Source of the DNA: CAVRCT01 sp963719645
Lineage (GTDB): Bacteria > Pseudomonadota > Gammaproteobacteria > DSM-16500
Length of the DNA: 64,000 nt
Direction: 5' to 3'
Assembly (NCBI GenBank): GCA_963719645.1
Contig: CAVRCT010000007.1
Coordinates: 124,001-188,000, forward strand
The notes below the pieces were generated by a model, which saw only the letters and a program-made list of their open reading frames with translations, ran no database searches and was not told the origin of the DNA. The position numbers were made by a program, and so were the translations under genes. The first letter of the stretch is position 1, and each line of letters opens with the position of its first letter. Below are positions 1 through 9,339 of this stretch, piece by piece.

Positions 1-258
1 TACGAACCTGTTTGGGCAATTGGCACCGGTTTAACGGCCACCCCGGAACAGGCGCAAGAAGTGCATGCTTTTATCCGTCACCTGTTAAAACAGCGGCACG
101 CTGAGATTGCACAAAGTATATGCATTCTATATGGCGGCAGTGTCAAAGCAGATAATGCGGCAGGTTTATTTGCCATGCAGGATATCGATGGTGGACTGGT
201 GGGTGGTGCTTCCTTAGAGGCGAAAGGATTTTTAGCAATTTGCAGTGCAGCGGTGTAA
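1..258 (+). CDS. tpiA: Triosephosphate isomerase, C-terminal part (5' cut by window edge)
   Basis: Interconverts dihydroxyacetone phosphate and glyceraldehyde 3-phosphate in glycolysis and gluconeogenesis (cytosol). The visible 85 residues open with the family signature YEPVWAIGTG, whose Glu is the catalytic base. They then show the phosphate-binding loops YGGSV (about residue 48) and GLVGGASL near the end. The reading frame is open to base 1, so the N-terminal two thirds lie outside the window. It is followed 33 bp later by secG, a common gammaproteobacterial order, and the two are probably co-transcribed. Confidence 0.97.
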   Translation, partial: YEPVWAIGTGLTATPEQAQEVHAFIRHLLKQRHAEIAQSICILYGGSVKADNAAGLFAMQDIDGGLVGGASLEAKGFLAICSAAV

Positions 259-291
259 AATACCCTGCTTTCATCGTGAGGATTTGAATAC

Positions 292-681
292 ATGTACCAA
301 CTCGTTTTAATTATCCACGTGCTGGTGGCTGTTTGCTTGATTGCGCTTGTATTGGTGCAACAAGGCAAGGGTGCAACGGTAGGTGCAGCATTTGGTAGCG
401 GTGCATCACAAACGGTATTTGGTAGCCGTGGTTCAGGCTCTTTTTTATTACGATTGACCATTGGATTTGTGGTGATTTTTTTCGGCACCAGTATTTTATT
501 AAATTACATGGCCAGCCGAGCTGTTAAACAAGAACAACAAGTGATATTGCCTGCAAGTCCGGCAGTGCCAGCAACACAGCAACCATCCAATTCGCTGGCA
601 TCACCCAATAGTATTCCGCTGGCTCCTGCAGCGGGTGGCGACTTGCAGTTGCCGGTACAGAAAAAGGATGGCAGTAAATAA
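292..681 (+). CDS. secG: SecG, protein-export membrane subunit
   Basis: Small integral-membrane partner of SecY and SecE in the Sec translocon. The 129-residue protein has two hydrophobic segments (about residues 3-22 and 52-72) separated by a Gly-rich loop (QQGKGATVGAAFGSG), the usual SecG layout. A Pro/Ala/Ser/Gln-rich hydrophilic tail follows, ending in Lys. The ATG is preceded by a GAGGA ribosome-binding site. It lies between tpiA and tRNA-Leu, as in many gammaproteobacteria. Identification is firm from topology, motif and context. Confidence 0.96.
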   Translation: MYQLVLIIHVLVAVCLIALVLVQQGKGATVGAAFGSGASQTVFGSRGSGSFLLRLTIGFVVIFFGTSILLNYMASRAVKQEQQVILPASPAVPATQQPSNSLASPNSIPLAPAAGGDLQLPVQKKDGSK

Positions 682-738
682 AATTTATTCCCCGCGGGTT
701 GTAGGGGCAAAGCGTTAGAAGTCAAAATGATTAATTAA

Positions 739-823
739 GCCGAAGTGGTGAAACTGGTAGACACGCTGCTTTGAGGGGGCAGTGGCGAAAGCCGTATCGG
801 TTCGAGTCCGATCTTCGGTACCA
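739..823 (+). tRNA. tRNA-Leu(GAG)
   Basis: An 85-nt class II tRNA. Acceptor arms are GCCGAAG and CTTCGGT with discriminator A and encoded CCA at 821-823. The first pair is G-U, as in E. coli tRNA-Leu(GAG). The anticodon stem CTGCT/GGCAG encloses the loop TTGAGGG, giving anticodon GAG. There is a variable arm, and the T arm carries GGTTCGAGTCC. Its position between secG and nuoA is a conserved arrangement. Confidence 0.97.
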
Positions 824-879
824 ATATAAAAGGGCGGTATATACGACTCGCCCATTGATGTCATCTGGGGTGAGTGGTA

Positions 880-1115
880 AATGGTGCTAGCTTAAGAACT
901 GTCATCCCGGAATTTACTGGCGCTTAATGAGCGCTTTTTGCGAATTTAGCGCCAGTTAATGTCCGGGATCCATTTTGCTTAAAGCACATAAGTTAAAAAG
1001 CAAGAGGGCGGTAAATTGAAGATGGATCCCGGAATTTAGTAGCTCTAAACGAGCAAAAGGCGCTCGTTAAGAGCTACTAAATTCCGGGACGACAGTCCTT
1101 AAGCTTAGTGCCATT
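880..1115. repeat. Palindromic repeat family A, copy A1 (MITE-like)
   Basis: This 236-bp element fills most of the 824-1235 gap. Its ends are imperfect inverted repeats (AATGGTGCTAGCTTAAG and CTTAAGCTTAGTGCCATT) running into CCCGGAATTTA / TAAATTCCGGG. Two hairpins lie inside: TGGCGC...GCGCCA at the left and AGTAGCTC...GAGCTACT at the right. A second partial right end (GATGACAGTTCTTAGGCTAGTGCCATT) follows at about 1118-1144. GGGGTGAGT occurs on both outer sides (about 867 and 1145), a possible target duplication. No ORF. Other copies are at 27527-27808 (opposite orientation) and 49168-49467. Confidence 0.85.
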
Positions 1116-1235
1116 GGGATGACAGTTCTTAGGCTAGTGCCATTGGGGTGAGTAGCTACGAATAAAAGTAAATTACATAACAACGTCGTACTGTAAAGAC
1201 TTTATGCTTGAGTTGACTCTTAGAGGAGAAAACAA

Positions 1236-1592
1236 GTGTTAAACAATTACTTGCCTATCTTGATTTTCCTGGTGATAGGCGGTGGGCTTGGTTTATTAGT
1301 ACCTTCTTTAGGTTATCTGCTAGGGCCTAAACGTCCGAATGCAGAAAAAGATTCTCCTTACGAATGCGGTTTTGAACCGTTTGATGATGCACGTATGCCA
1401 TTTGATGTGCGTTATTATCTTGTCGCAATCCTCTTTATTATTTTCGATTTAGAAACCGCTTTCTTGGTGCCTTGGGCCGTTATTTTTCGTAAAATTGGCT
1501 GGTTTGGCCTCATTGCGATGGGTATCTTTTTAGGCTTGTTAGTCATCGGATTTATTTATGAGTGGAAAAAGGGGGCGCTGGAATGGGAATAA
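1236..1592 (+). CDS. nuoA: NADH-quinone oxidoreductase subunit A
   Basis: Membrane subunit at the junction of the peripheral and membrane arms of complex I. The 118-residue protein has three hydrophobic segments (about 5-27, 62-82 and 89-108). It carries the family motifs YECGFEPFDDAR and FDVRYYLVAILFIIFDLE. The start is GTG at 1236, seven bases after the strong site GAGGAG. It is the first gene of the nuo operon and overlaps nuoB by 10 bp. Confidence 0.97.
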   Translation: MLNNYLPILIFLVIGGGLGLLVPSLGYLLGPKRPNAEKDSPYECGFEPFDDARMPFDVRYYLVAILFIIFDLETAFLVPWAVIFRKIGWFGLIAMGIFLGLLVIGFIYEWKKGALEWE

Positions 1593-2059
1593 TGGGCTTA
1601 AAAGACCAGGGTTTTCTTGCCACCACCGTCGAATCCGTCATCGCTTGGGCGCAGAGCGGCTCCTTATGGCCAATGACATTTGGGTTAGCTTGCTGCGCAG
1701 TTGAAATGATGCACGCCGGTGCGGCGCGATACGACTTAGATCGATTCGGCGTTATTTTTCGCCCCAGTCCGCGTCAATCCGATTTGATGATTGTTGCCGG
1801 TACGCTTTGCAATAAAATGGCGCCCGCATTACGCAAAGTCTATGAACAAATGGCAGAACCGCGTTGGGTTATTTCAATGGGGTCGTGCGCCAATGGCGGT
1901 GGGTATTATCATTATTCTTATTCCGTCGTGCGGGGCTGTGATCGGATTGTGCCAGTGGATGTCTACGTACCCGGTTGTCCACCGACAGCAGAAGCATTGC
2001 TTTATGGCGTCATCCAATTACAAAATAAAATTAACCGCAAAAAAACAATTGAGCGATAA
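1583..2059 (+). CDS. nuoB: NADH-quinone oxidoreductase subunit B
   Basis: Carries the terminal [4Fe-4S] cluster N2 of complex I, next to the quinone site. With ATG at 1583 the protein has 158 residues. The four N2 ligands are visible: adjacent C37-C38 (GLACCAVEMM), C102 (SMGSCANGG) and C132 (VPGCPPTAEAL). The start lies inside the 3' end of nuoA, where GGGGGCGCTGGA supplies a site. An in-frame upstream codon at 1562 is less likely because the family begins close to residue 1 chosen here. Translation is probably coupled to nuoA. Confidence 0.96.
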   Translation: MGIMGLKDQGFLATTVESVIAWAQSGSLWPMTFGLACCAVEMMHAGAARYDLDRFGVIFRPSPRQSDLMIVAGTLCNKMAPALRKVYEQMAEPRWVISMGSCANGGGYYHYSYSVVRGCDRIVPVDVYVPGCPPTAEALLYGVIQLQNKINRKKTIER

Positions 2060-2061
2060 TC

Positions 2062-2730
2062 ATGGCCGACGTTGAAACTTTAATTGAACAAGTCAAAACA
2101 CGTTTTCAAGCCAAATTACAGCGCGCTGAAATCGCTTGCGGTGAATTGACGATGGATGTGGATGCCACTCATTTGCGAGAAATTTGTTTTGCGTTGCGCG
2201 ATGAATCGGCGTTTGCATTTAACCAGTTGATCGATGTGTGCGGCGTTGATTATTTGCATTACGGTTTATCACAGTGGGAAACCGAATCGGCGACTGCCAC
2301 TGGTTTTGAGCGCGGCGTTGATAATCAATCGTTGCAACATATTCATCTTGAGCGCCCACGTTTTGCTGTGGTGTATCATTTGCTTTCGTTGCCGCTCAAT
2401 CATCGCATTCGTATTCGCGTTTTGCTCAGTGATAATTATCCCAAAATTCCATCGGTCTTAGAAATTTGGCCAGCCGCGAATTGGTTTGAGCGTGAAGCGT
2501 TTGACATGTTTGGCATTATGTTTGCCGGTCATCCCGATTTACGCCGTCTTCTGACGGATTATGGTTTTTCAGGTCATCCTTTTCGCAAAGATTTTCCATT
2601 AAGCGGTCATGTGGAAGTGCGTTACGATGCAGCGACTCAGCGCGTGGTGTATGAACCAGTCAGTATTCCACCCCGCATCCTCGAACCCAAAGTCATTCGC
2701 CGTGATAATCGTTATCAAAGCGGGGAGTAA
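2062..2730 (+). CDS. nuoC: NADH-quinone oxidoreductase subunit C
   Basis: 30-kDa peripheral-arm subunit of complex I. The 222-residue protein contains the family core WPAANWFEREAFDMFGI (about 137-153), then the signature HPDLRRLLTDYGF and GHPFRKDFPLSG. It begins 2 bp after nuoB and ends 2 bp before nuoD. nuoC and nuoD are separate genes here, unlike the fused nuoCD of E. coli, which fits Legionella/Coxiella-type genomes among others. Confidence 0.97.
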   Translation: MADVETLIEQVKTRFQAKLQRAEIACGELTMDVDATHLREICFALRDESAFAFNQLIDVCGVDYLHYGLSQWETESATATGFERGVDNQSLQHIHLERPRFAVVYHLLSLPLNHRIRIRVLLSDNYPKIPSVLEIWPAANWFEREAFDMFGIMFAGHPDLRRLLTDYGFSGHPFRKDFPLSGHVEVRYDAATQRVVYEPVSIPPRILEPKVIRRDNRYQSGE

Positions 2731-2732
2731 GC

Positions 2733-3995
2733 ATGGAAAAGTTGCCAGAAATTCGTAATTACACTTTTAATTTTGGCCCTCAGCATCCCGCTGCTCACGG
2801 TGTGTTACGACTCATTTTAGAAGTGGATGGTGAAACAGTTGTGCGTGCCGATCCACATATCGGCTTGTTGCATCGCGCGACTGAGAAACTAGCGGAAAGC
2901 AAACCTTATAATCACACCATCGGTTACATGGATCGTTTAGATTATGTGTCCATGATGTGTAATGAACACAGTTATGTGCTCGCAATGGAAAAATTATTGG
3001 GGATTGAGGCGCCCATCCGCGCACAATATATCCGCGTCATGTTTGATGAAATTACCCGACTGTTAAATCATTTACTATGGCTAGGCGCACATGGTTTAGA
3101 TATTGGCGCAATGTCCATGTTTCTCTATTGTTTTCGGGAACGAGAAGATTTATTAGATTGTTACGAGGCGGTATCGGGTACGCGGATGCACGCAACGTAT
3201 TATCGTCCAGGCGGCGTGTATCGTGATTTGCCTGCACGTATGCCGCAGTATCGCACTTCCCGTTGGCACAATGAATCCGATGTGACACGCATGAATGAAA
3301 ATCGCCAAGGTTCCTTGCTCGATTTTATTTGGGATTTTACCGAGCGATTTCCTGAGCGCGTCAACGAATATGAAACATTGCTCACCGATAATCGTATTTG
3401 GAAACAACGCACGGTTAACATCGGTGTGGTTTCACCCGAGCGAGCGATTGCATTAGGTTTCACCGGCCCCATGTTGCGGGGTTCCGGCGTCGAATGGGAT
3501 TTACGCAAAAAACAACCCTATGAAGTTTACGACCAAATAGATTTTGATATTCCTGTCGGTGTGAACGGTGATTGTTACGATCGGTATTTAGTGCGCGTCG
3601 AAGAAATGCGTCAATCAAACAGCATTATTCGCCAATGTGTGGAATGGCTGCGAAAAAATCCGGGCCCTGTCATATCCGATCATCACAAAATTACGCCGCC
3701 GACCCGTGTCGATATGAAAAAAAACATGGAATCATTGATTCATCATTTTAAATTGATGACAGAAGGTTTTTGTTTGCCGGAAGGTGAGGCGTATGCAGCC
3801 ATTGAACATCCGAAAGGGGAATTTGGTGTGTATCTGGTATCCGATGGTGCAAACAAACCGTACCGCATGAAAATTCGCGCGGCGGGGTTTCCCCATTTAG
3901 CGGCATTGGAAGAATTAGTTCGCGGGCACATGATTGCCGACGTGGTTGCTATTTTATCAAGTTTGGACATTGTGTTTGGAGAAATTGACCGCTAA
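2733..3995 (+). CDS. nuoD: NADH-quinone oxidoreductase subunit D
   Basis: 49-kDa subunit that forms the quinone pocket with NuoB. It has 420 residues, the normal length. Near the N-terminus it carries NFGPQHPAAHGVLRL and HIGLLHRATEKL, which line the quinone site. GFTGPMLRGSG lies in the middle, and IIRQCVEWL and the C-terminal IVFGEIDR complete the family pattern. Its stop overlaps the nuoE start by one base (TAATG). Confidence 0.98.
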   Translation: MEKLPEIRNYTFNFGPQHPAAHGVLRLILEVDGETVVRADPHIGLLHRATEKLAESKPYNHTIGYMDRLDYVSMMCNEHSYVLAMEKLLGIEAPIRAQYIRVMFDEITRLLNHLLWLGAHGLDIGAMSMFLYCFREREDLLDCYEAVSGTRMHATYYRPGGVYRDLPARMPQYRTSRWHNESDVTRMNENRQGSLLDFIWDFTERFPERVNEYETLLTDNRIWKQRTVNIGVVSPERAIALGFTGPMLRGSGVEWDLRKKQPYEVYDQIDFDIPVGVNGDCYDRYLVRVEEMRQSNSIIRQCVEWLRKNPGPVISDHHKITPPTRVDMKKNMESLIHHFKLMTEGFCLPEGEAYAAIEHPKGEFGVYLVSDGANKPYRMKIRAAGFPHLAALEELVRGHMIADVVAILSSLDIVFGEIDR

Positions 3996-4489
3996 TGACT
4001 GACTCAACTCAAACAATTCTTTCCGAAAAAACGCGCGCTGAAATCGATCGTTGGCTCACGCGTTATCCCGCCGACCAAAAACAATCGGGTGTGATGCAAG
4101 CACTGACGATAGTGCAAGCTGAAAACGGCGGTTGGCTCACGGAAGACATAATGAATGCAGTGGCTGATTATTTGCAGATGCCGCACATTGCCGTGTATGA
4201 AGTGGCATCGTTTTATTCGATGTACCAATTAGAACCGGCGGGCAAACATATTATCAATGTCTGCACGAATATTTCTTGCCTGCTCAGTGGCTCAGAAAAA
4301 ATAATGGAACATTTAAAAAAGCGTTTGAAGGTGGATGTGAATGGCACCACGTCGGATGGCAAGTTTACCTTACGGGAAGTGGAATGTTTGGCCGCTTGCA
4401 CGGTTGCACCGATGTTTCAAATCGGTAAAAAATATTATGAAAAGCTCACCCCAGAAAAAATCGATATCATTTTAGATGAGTTGGAGTAG
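3995..4489 (+). CDS. nuoE: NADH-quinone oxidoreductase subunit E
   Basis: 24-kDa thioredoxin-fold subunit of the NADH dehydrogenase module. The 164-residue protein binds the [2Fe-2S] cluster N1a through C90, C95 (VCTNISC), C131 and C135 (ECLAACTVAP). The N-terminal helical region is typical of the family. It overlaps the nuoD stop by one base and is followed 5 bp later by nuoF. Confidence 0.97.
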   Translation: MTDSTQTILSEKTRAEIDRWLTRYPADQKQSGVMQALTIVQAENGGWLTEDIMNAVADYLQMPHIAVYEVASFYSMYQLEPAGKHIINVCTNISCLLSGSEKIMEHLKKRLKVDVNGTTSDGKFTLREVECLAACTVAPMFQIGKKYYEKLTPEKIDIILDELE

Positions 4490-4494
4490 CGACT

Positions 4495-5766
4495 GTGGCG
4501 AATGAAATTTGTTTTCGAACATTGCATTTAGACCGACCATGGACGTTGAGCACCTATCAAAGCAGCGGTGGTTATGAGCAATGGAAAAAGATTTTGCGCG
4601 ACAACATTCCACCCGCGCAAATTATCGATGCGGTTAAATTATCGGCGTTACGTGGTCGCGGCGGCGCAGGATTTCCAACGGGATTGAAATGGAGTTTTAT
4701 CCGCCATGATTTGCCCGGACAAAAATACGTGTTATGCAATGCTGATGAAGGTGAGCCCGGCACGTGCAAAGACCGTGAAATTTTACGCTTAAATCCCCAT
4801 CAAATTATTGAAGGAATGGCGATCGGTGGTTATGCGATGGGCGCAACCGTTGGCTATAACTATATTCGCGGTGAATTTTGGGAACCGTATGAACGGTTTG
4901 AAGCGGCTCTTCAAGAGGCGCGCGAGGCGGGTTTGCTTGGCAAAAATATTTTGGGATCCGGCGTTGATTTTGAGTTGTATTCCCACTTAGGCGCAGGTGC
5001 TTATATTTGCGGTGAAGAAACAGCGTTAATGGAATCACTGGAAGGCAAAAAAGGGATGCCGCGTTTTAAACCGCCTTTTCCTGCGGCGCGTGGTTTATAT
5101 GGCAAGCCCACAACGATTAATAATGTCGAAACCTATGCCTCTATCCCCGTTATTTTAGAAAAAGGCGCCGAGTGGTTTTTAAAGTTAGGCAAACCCAATA
5201 ATGGCGGTTGTAAAGTTTTCAGCGTCAGTGGTCACGTGAATCAACCCGGTAATTACGAAGTGCCACTGGGTACACCCTTTAAAGAATTATTAGCCATGGC
5301 GGGCGGTGTGCGTCATGGTCATCAATTAAAAGCAGTGATTCCAGGCGGTTCCTCGATGCCCGTGTTGCCTGCGGACATTATGCTGAATTTGGATATGGAT
5401 TTTGATTCCGTCCAAAAAGCGGGTTCCGGATTAGGATCAGGTGCGGTGATTGTGATGGATGAAACCGTTTGTATGGTGAAAGCACTAGAACGCTTATCCC
5501 TTTTTTATATGGAAGAATCTTGCGGTCAATGCACACCGTGTCGTGAAGGCACCGGTTGGTTATATCGATTAGTGCATCGAATCGAGCAAGGAAATGCAAC
5601 ACTGGCAGATATCGAAACGTTACGCCGTGCCGCAAAAAACATTGAAGGCCGAACCATTTGTGCATTCGGTGAAGCCGCTGCGTGGCCAGTGGGCGGTTTT
5701 TTAAAACATTTTTATGATGAATTTGTTTACCATGTTGAGCATGGTAAATGTATGGTTGCTGAATAG
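4495..5766 (+). CDS. nuoF: NADH-quinone oxidoreductase subunit F
   Basis: 51-kDa flavoprotein of complex I that oxidises NADH. It has 423 residues from a GTG start at 4495. The NADH/FMN-binding sequences are GRGGAGFPTGLKW (about 54-66) and GAGAYICGEETALMESLEG (about 167-185). Cluster N3 ligands are C343, C346 and C349 (ESCGQCTPCR) and C389 (RTICAFGE). After it the operon is opened by a 179-bp gap containing a palindromic repeat before nuoG. Confidence 0.98.
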   Translation: MANEICFRTLHLDRPWTLSTYQSSGGYEQWKKILRDNIPPAQIIDAVKLSALRGRGGAGFPTGLKWSFIRHDLPGQKYVLCNADEGEPGTCKDREILRLNPHQIIEGMAIGGYAMGATVGYNYIRGEFWEPYERFEAALQEAREAGLLGKNILGSGVDFELYSHLGAGAYICGEETALMESLEGKKGMPRFKPPFPAARGLYGKPTTINNVETYASIPVILEKGAEWFLKLGKPNNGGCKVFSVSGHVNQPGNYEVPLGTPFKELLAMAGGVRHGHQLKAVIPGGSSMPVLPADIMLNLDMDFDSVQKAGSGLGSGAVIVMDETVCMVKALERLSLFYMEESCGQCTPCREGTGWLYRLVHRIEQGNATLADIETLRRAAKNIEGRTICAFGEAAAWPVGGFLKHFYDEFVYHVEHGKCMVAE

Positions 5767-5804
5767 TAAATAAATAGTAAGTAAGAAAGAAGCGACAGAC
5801 TCGC

Positions 5805-5911
5805 CGTCATTGCGAGGAGTGTTTTTTTACGACGAAGCAATCCAGTTTTTAAGTGGCTACCCGCAAAAAACTGGATTGCTTCGTCGTAAAAAAACATTCC
5901 TCGCAATGACG
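5805..5911. repeat. Palindromic repeat family B, copy B1 (inside the nuo operon)
   Basis: A near-perfect hairpin of about 107 bp lies between nuoF and nuoG. Outer arms are CGTCATTGCGAGGAGTG and its complement, followed by ACGACGAAGCAATCCAG. The central loop is about 15 bases. Copies with the same arms are at 32190-32293 and 50990-51091. No ORF. Any transcript of the nuo operon must read through this structure. Confidence 0.9.
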
Positions 5912-5945
5912 GCAGGGAGTTGTATAAGCCTATTGAGAGTAAAAA

Positions 5946-8306
5946 ATGTCTGACATTGAAATAGAAATAGATGGGAAACCATTAAAAGTAAATGCCAATA
6001 GCATGGTCATCCAAGCAGCGGATGATGCGGGAATTTATATTCCACGGTTTTGCTATCACAAACAATTGTCGATTGCGGCAAATTGTCGGATGTGTTTGGT
6101 CGAAGTTGAAAAAGTACCGAAACCGTTACCGGCTTGTGCAACACCTGTTGCACCGGGGATGAAAGTTTTTACCCGCTCACCGAAAGCATTGGCAGCGCAA
6201 AAAGCCGTGATGGAATTTTTATTGATAAACCATCCGCTCGACTGCCCGATCTGCGATCAAGGCGGTGAATGTGAATTGCAAGATTTAAGCATGGGCTATG
6301 GTGCAGGTGATTCAAATTACGTAGAAGGCAAACGTTCCGTTAAAGATGAAGACTTAGGGCCTTTAGTCGCGACGGAAATGACACGTTGTATTCAATGCAC
6401 GCGCTGCGTGCGTTTTGGTGAAGAAATTGCAGGCATGCGCGAGTTAGGCGCTGTTTGGCGCGGCGAACACATGGAAATTCGCACGGTGCTTGGCCAGCCA
6501 CTGCAATCAGAAGTCTCTGGCAATATCATTGATCTTTGTCCCGTCGGTGCATTAACGTCAAAACCATTTCGTTTTACCGCGCGAGCATGGGAATTAAATC
6601 AGTATCCCACCATTGCACCGCATGATTGTATCGGTTCAAATGTGTATGCGCACGTTCGCGATGGCAGTGTGATGCGAATTGTGCCGCGAGAAAATATGTT
6701 GATTAATGAAATGTGGATTTCTGACCGCGATCGATTTAGTTACGAAGGTTTGTATCACGCAGACCGTTTGCAAAAACCCATGATTCGCATCCAGGATCAG
6801 TGGCAAGAGACGGATTGGTTCACTGCGTTGGAATTTGCTGTGAATGGGTTGCAACAAGTCTTAGAAAAAAATCCAGGCGATCAATTAGGAGCGTTGGCTT
6901 CACCGAATTCAACGCTCGAAGAATTTTATTTATTACAAAAATTATTACGCGCACTCGGCAGTTCGAGTGTCGATCATCGCTTACGCCAAGTGGATTTCTC
7001 TGATCAAAATGACATGCCGGTTTTCCCAGGCTTAAATACCTCGGTGGCGGATATTGAAACGTGCGATGTGATTTTGTTAATTGGCACAAACGTGCAAAAA
7101 GAGCAACCCTCTGTTGCGCTGCGCATTCGCAAAGCGACCCGAAACGGCGCGCGGGTGATTGCGCTGAATATGTTGGATCATCCATTTAATTTTCCTGTCA
7201 CCGCCAAAAAAATCGCAGCACCGCATCGTTTTGTTCAGGCGCTAGCGGCAGTCACGAAAGCCATCAGCCCAGATGCAGAATTTGCGGGCATTGACGTCAC
7301 TGAAGCCGATCAGCAAATTGTAAAATTAATTAGAGACGGCAAAAAAGTCGGTGTCTTTCTAGGGGCAGAAGCATTTAATCATCCCAATGCATCACAACTT
7401 CGCGCACTCGCGAGTTGGATTGCAAGAGAAAACAATGCGGTGTGCGGGTTCTTAACAGAAGGTGCCAACGCATCAGGCGCCTGGTTAGCAGGTGCTGTGC
7501 CGCATCGTGCAACGGTAGGTGAGGCGGTGATCAATGAGGGTTATGATGCGCAAAGCATGTTGTTGAATGCGCGTAAAGCGTATGTCTTATTAAACGTTGA
7601 ACCTGAATTGGATTGTGCAAATCCTCTTGCCGCTGTCAGTGCATTACAACAAGCCGAGTTTGTTGTGTCACTGTCTGTTTTTAAAAATCAAGAATTGCTG
7701 CAACATGCGAATGTCTTATTGCCGGTAACACCTTTCACGGAAACATCTGGCACGTTTGTCAATGCAGCGGGTGAATGGCAAACCTTTAAAGGCGTGACGG
7801 CAGCGTTTGCAGATTCGCGTCCTGCTTGGAAAGTGTTACGCGTGCTCGGTAATTTATTTGACTGCGAGGGATTTGACTATGAATCCTCTGAAGCGATTAA
7901 AAACGAGGTCAAACATGCGTTGGCAAAACAAGAATTGATGATGAGTTTTTATTTTGCGAATGAAACCACTCCGATCACAGCAACAGTGCCTCATCAATTA
8001 ACCCGAGTGGGTACGATCCCCATTTATTCAGGGGATAACTTGGTGCGTCGCGCACCGGCGTTGCAAGCGACACAAGCGATTATGGAAGGCGATGTGGCGA
8101 CCGTTCGACTTCACCCGCGCACCGGTGAACGCTTCAATGTAAAAACGGAGGATCGCGTCACCGTCAAACAACGTGATCAACGGGTGCAACTGACGGTGCA
8201 ATTGGATGAGCGTGTTCCCGATGAAGCCGCTTGGATTATGGGTGGTATCTTAGCAACCCGCGCGTTAAGTGAATTATTTGGCGCAATTGAGATTCAAAAA
8301 ATATGA
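5946..8306 (+). CDS. nuoG: NADH-quinone oxidoreductase subunit G
   Basis: Large iron-sulfur subunit of the NADH dehydrogenase module (786 residues). The N-terminal ferredoxin domain shows C36, C47, C50 and C64 for the [2Fe-2S] cluster. It is followed by the His/Cys site in NHPLDCPICDQGGEC and the CIQCTRCVRFGEEI cluster motif. A molybdopterin-oxidoreductase-like domain fills the rest. The extra N7 cluster cysteines of E. coli NuoG appear absent: only one Cys remains in HDCIGSNVYAHV. It overlaps nuoH by 4 bp (ATGA). Confidence 0.97.
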   Translation: MSDIEIEIDGKPLKVNANSMVIQAADDAGIYIPRFCYHKQLSIAANCRMCLVEVEKVPKPLPACATPVAPGMKVFTRSPKALAAQKAVMEFLLINHPLDCPICDQGGECELQDLSMGYGAGDSNYVEGKRSVKDEDLGPLVATEMTRCIQCTRCVRFGEEIAGMRELGAVWRGEHMEIRTVLGQPLQSEVSGNIIDLCPVGALTSKPFRFTARAWELNQYPTIAPHDCIGSNVYAHVRDGSVMRIVPRENMLINEMWISDRDRFSYEGLYHADRLQKPMIRIQDQWQETDWFTALEFAVNGLQQVLEKNPGDQLGALASPNSTLEEFYLLQKLLRALGSSSVDHRLRQVDFSDQNDMPVFPGLNTSVADIETCDVILLIGTNVQKEQPSVALRIRKATRNGARVIALNMLDHPFNFPVTAKKIAAPHRFVQALAAVTKAISPDAEFAGIDVTEADQQIVKLIRDGKKVGVFLGAEAFNHPNASQLRALASWIARENNAVCGFLTEGANASGAWLAGAVPHRATVGEAVINEGYDAQSMLLNARKAYVLLNVEPELDCANPLAAVSALQQAEFVVSLSVFKNQELLQHANVLLPVTPFTETSGTFVNAAGEWQTFKGVTAAFADSRPAWKVLRVLGNLFDCEGFDYESSEAIKNEVKHALAKQELMMSFYFANETTPITATVPHQLTRVGTIPIYSGDNLVRRAPALQATQAIMEGDVATVRLHPRTGERFNVKTEDRVTVKQRDQRVQLTVQLDERVPDEAAWIMGGILATRALSELFGAIEIQKI

Positions 8307-9331
8307 TGAATGGAATATTTCTCGTGGGTCTTATCACACTAAAAATTTTAGTGTTGGTTGTCATTTTATTGTTGGCAGTTGCTTATCTGACGTACCTTGA
8401 ACGCAAAGTGATTGGTTATATGCAAAATCGCATTGGACCGAATCGCGTCGGTCTCTTTGGATTGTTACAACCCATTGCGGATATTTTGAAATTATTAAAC
8501 AAAGAAATTATTGTTCCCTCTGCTTCCAATCGTTTTTTATTTGTTATTGCACCCGTCATCAGTATTGGTACGGCGTTAGCTGGCTGGGCAGTCATTCCAT
8601 TTGATAAAGCCATGGTGCTCGCCAATATTAATGCGGGTGTTTTATACGTTTTTGCGTTGTCCTCGTTAGGTGTCTATGGTGTTTTAATTGCAGGGTGGGC
8701 ATCGAATTCAAAATATGCTTTGTTTGGCGCACTGCGTGCAGCTGCGCAATCAATTTCATATGAAATAGCGATGGGGTTTGCGTTGGTGGGCGTCATGATG
8801 GCGGCGGGTTCTTTGAATTTTCATGAGATTGTGACAGCGCAAGCCGGTGGATTTTGGCATTGGTATTGGTTGCCATTATTGCCTCTCTTTATTGTGTATT
8901 GGGTGTCGGGCGTGGCTGAAACCAATCGCGCGCCATTTGATGTAGCGGAAGGGGAATCTGAATTAGTCGCGGGTTTTCACGTGGAATACTCGGGAACAGT
9001 TTTCGCTTTATTTTTCTTGGCGGAATATGCCAACATGATTTTGATTTCTGCATTGGCAGCGATTATGTTTGCCGGTGGTTGGTTATCACCGTTTGAAGGC
9101 ATTCCGCATCTTGAGGCATTATTTGCGTGGGTACCTGGCATTGTTTGGTTGTTAATGAAGCTTGGTTTTTTTGTGTTTTGCTATTTATGGTTTAGAGCGA
9201 CTTTCCCACGTTACCGTTACGATCAAATTATGCGGTTGGGTTGGAAAGTATTAATTCCTGTGACGATTGTCTGGATTGTCGTCTTGGCCTTGGCGATTCA
9301 ATTTAAAATCAGTCCATGGTTTGCAACGTAG
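8303..9331 (+). CDS. nuoH: NADH-quinone oxidoreductase subunit H
   Basis: Membrane subunit that joins the quinone chamber to the proton-pumping arm. The 342-residue protein has about eight hydrophobic segments. It carries the family motifs ERKVIGYMQNRIGPNRVG (about 33-50) and GVAETNRAPFDVAEGESELVAG. Translation starts at ATG 8303 within the nuoG stop, so coupling is likely; the next ATG is only one codon later. nuoI follows 8 bp downstream. Confidence 0.97.
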   Translation: MMNGIFLVGLITLKILVLVVILLLAVAYLTYLERKVIGYMQNRIGPNRVGLFGLLQPIADILKLLNKEIIVPSASNRFLFVIAPVISIGTALAGWAVIPFDKAMVLANINAGVLYVFALSSLGVYGVLIAGWASNSKYALFGALRAAAQSISYEIAMGFALVGVMMAAGSLNFHEIVTAQAGGFWHWYWLPLLPLFIVYWVSGVAETNRAPFDVAEGESELVAGFHVEYSGTVFALFFLAEYANMILISALAAIMFAGGWLSPFEGIPHLEALFAWVPGIVWLLMKLGFFVFCYLWFRATFPRYRYDQIMRLGWKVLIPVTIVWIVVLALAIQFKISPWFAT

Positions 9332-9339
9332 GATAACGT

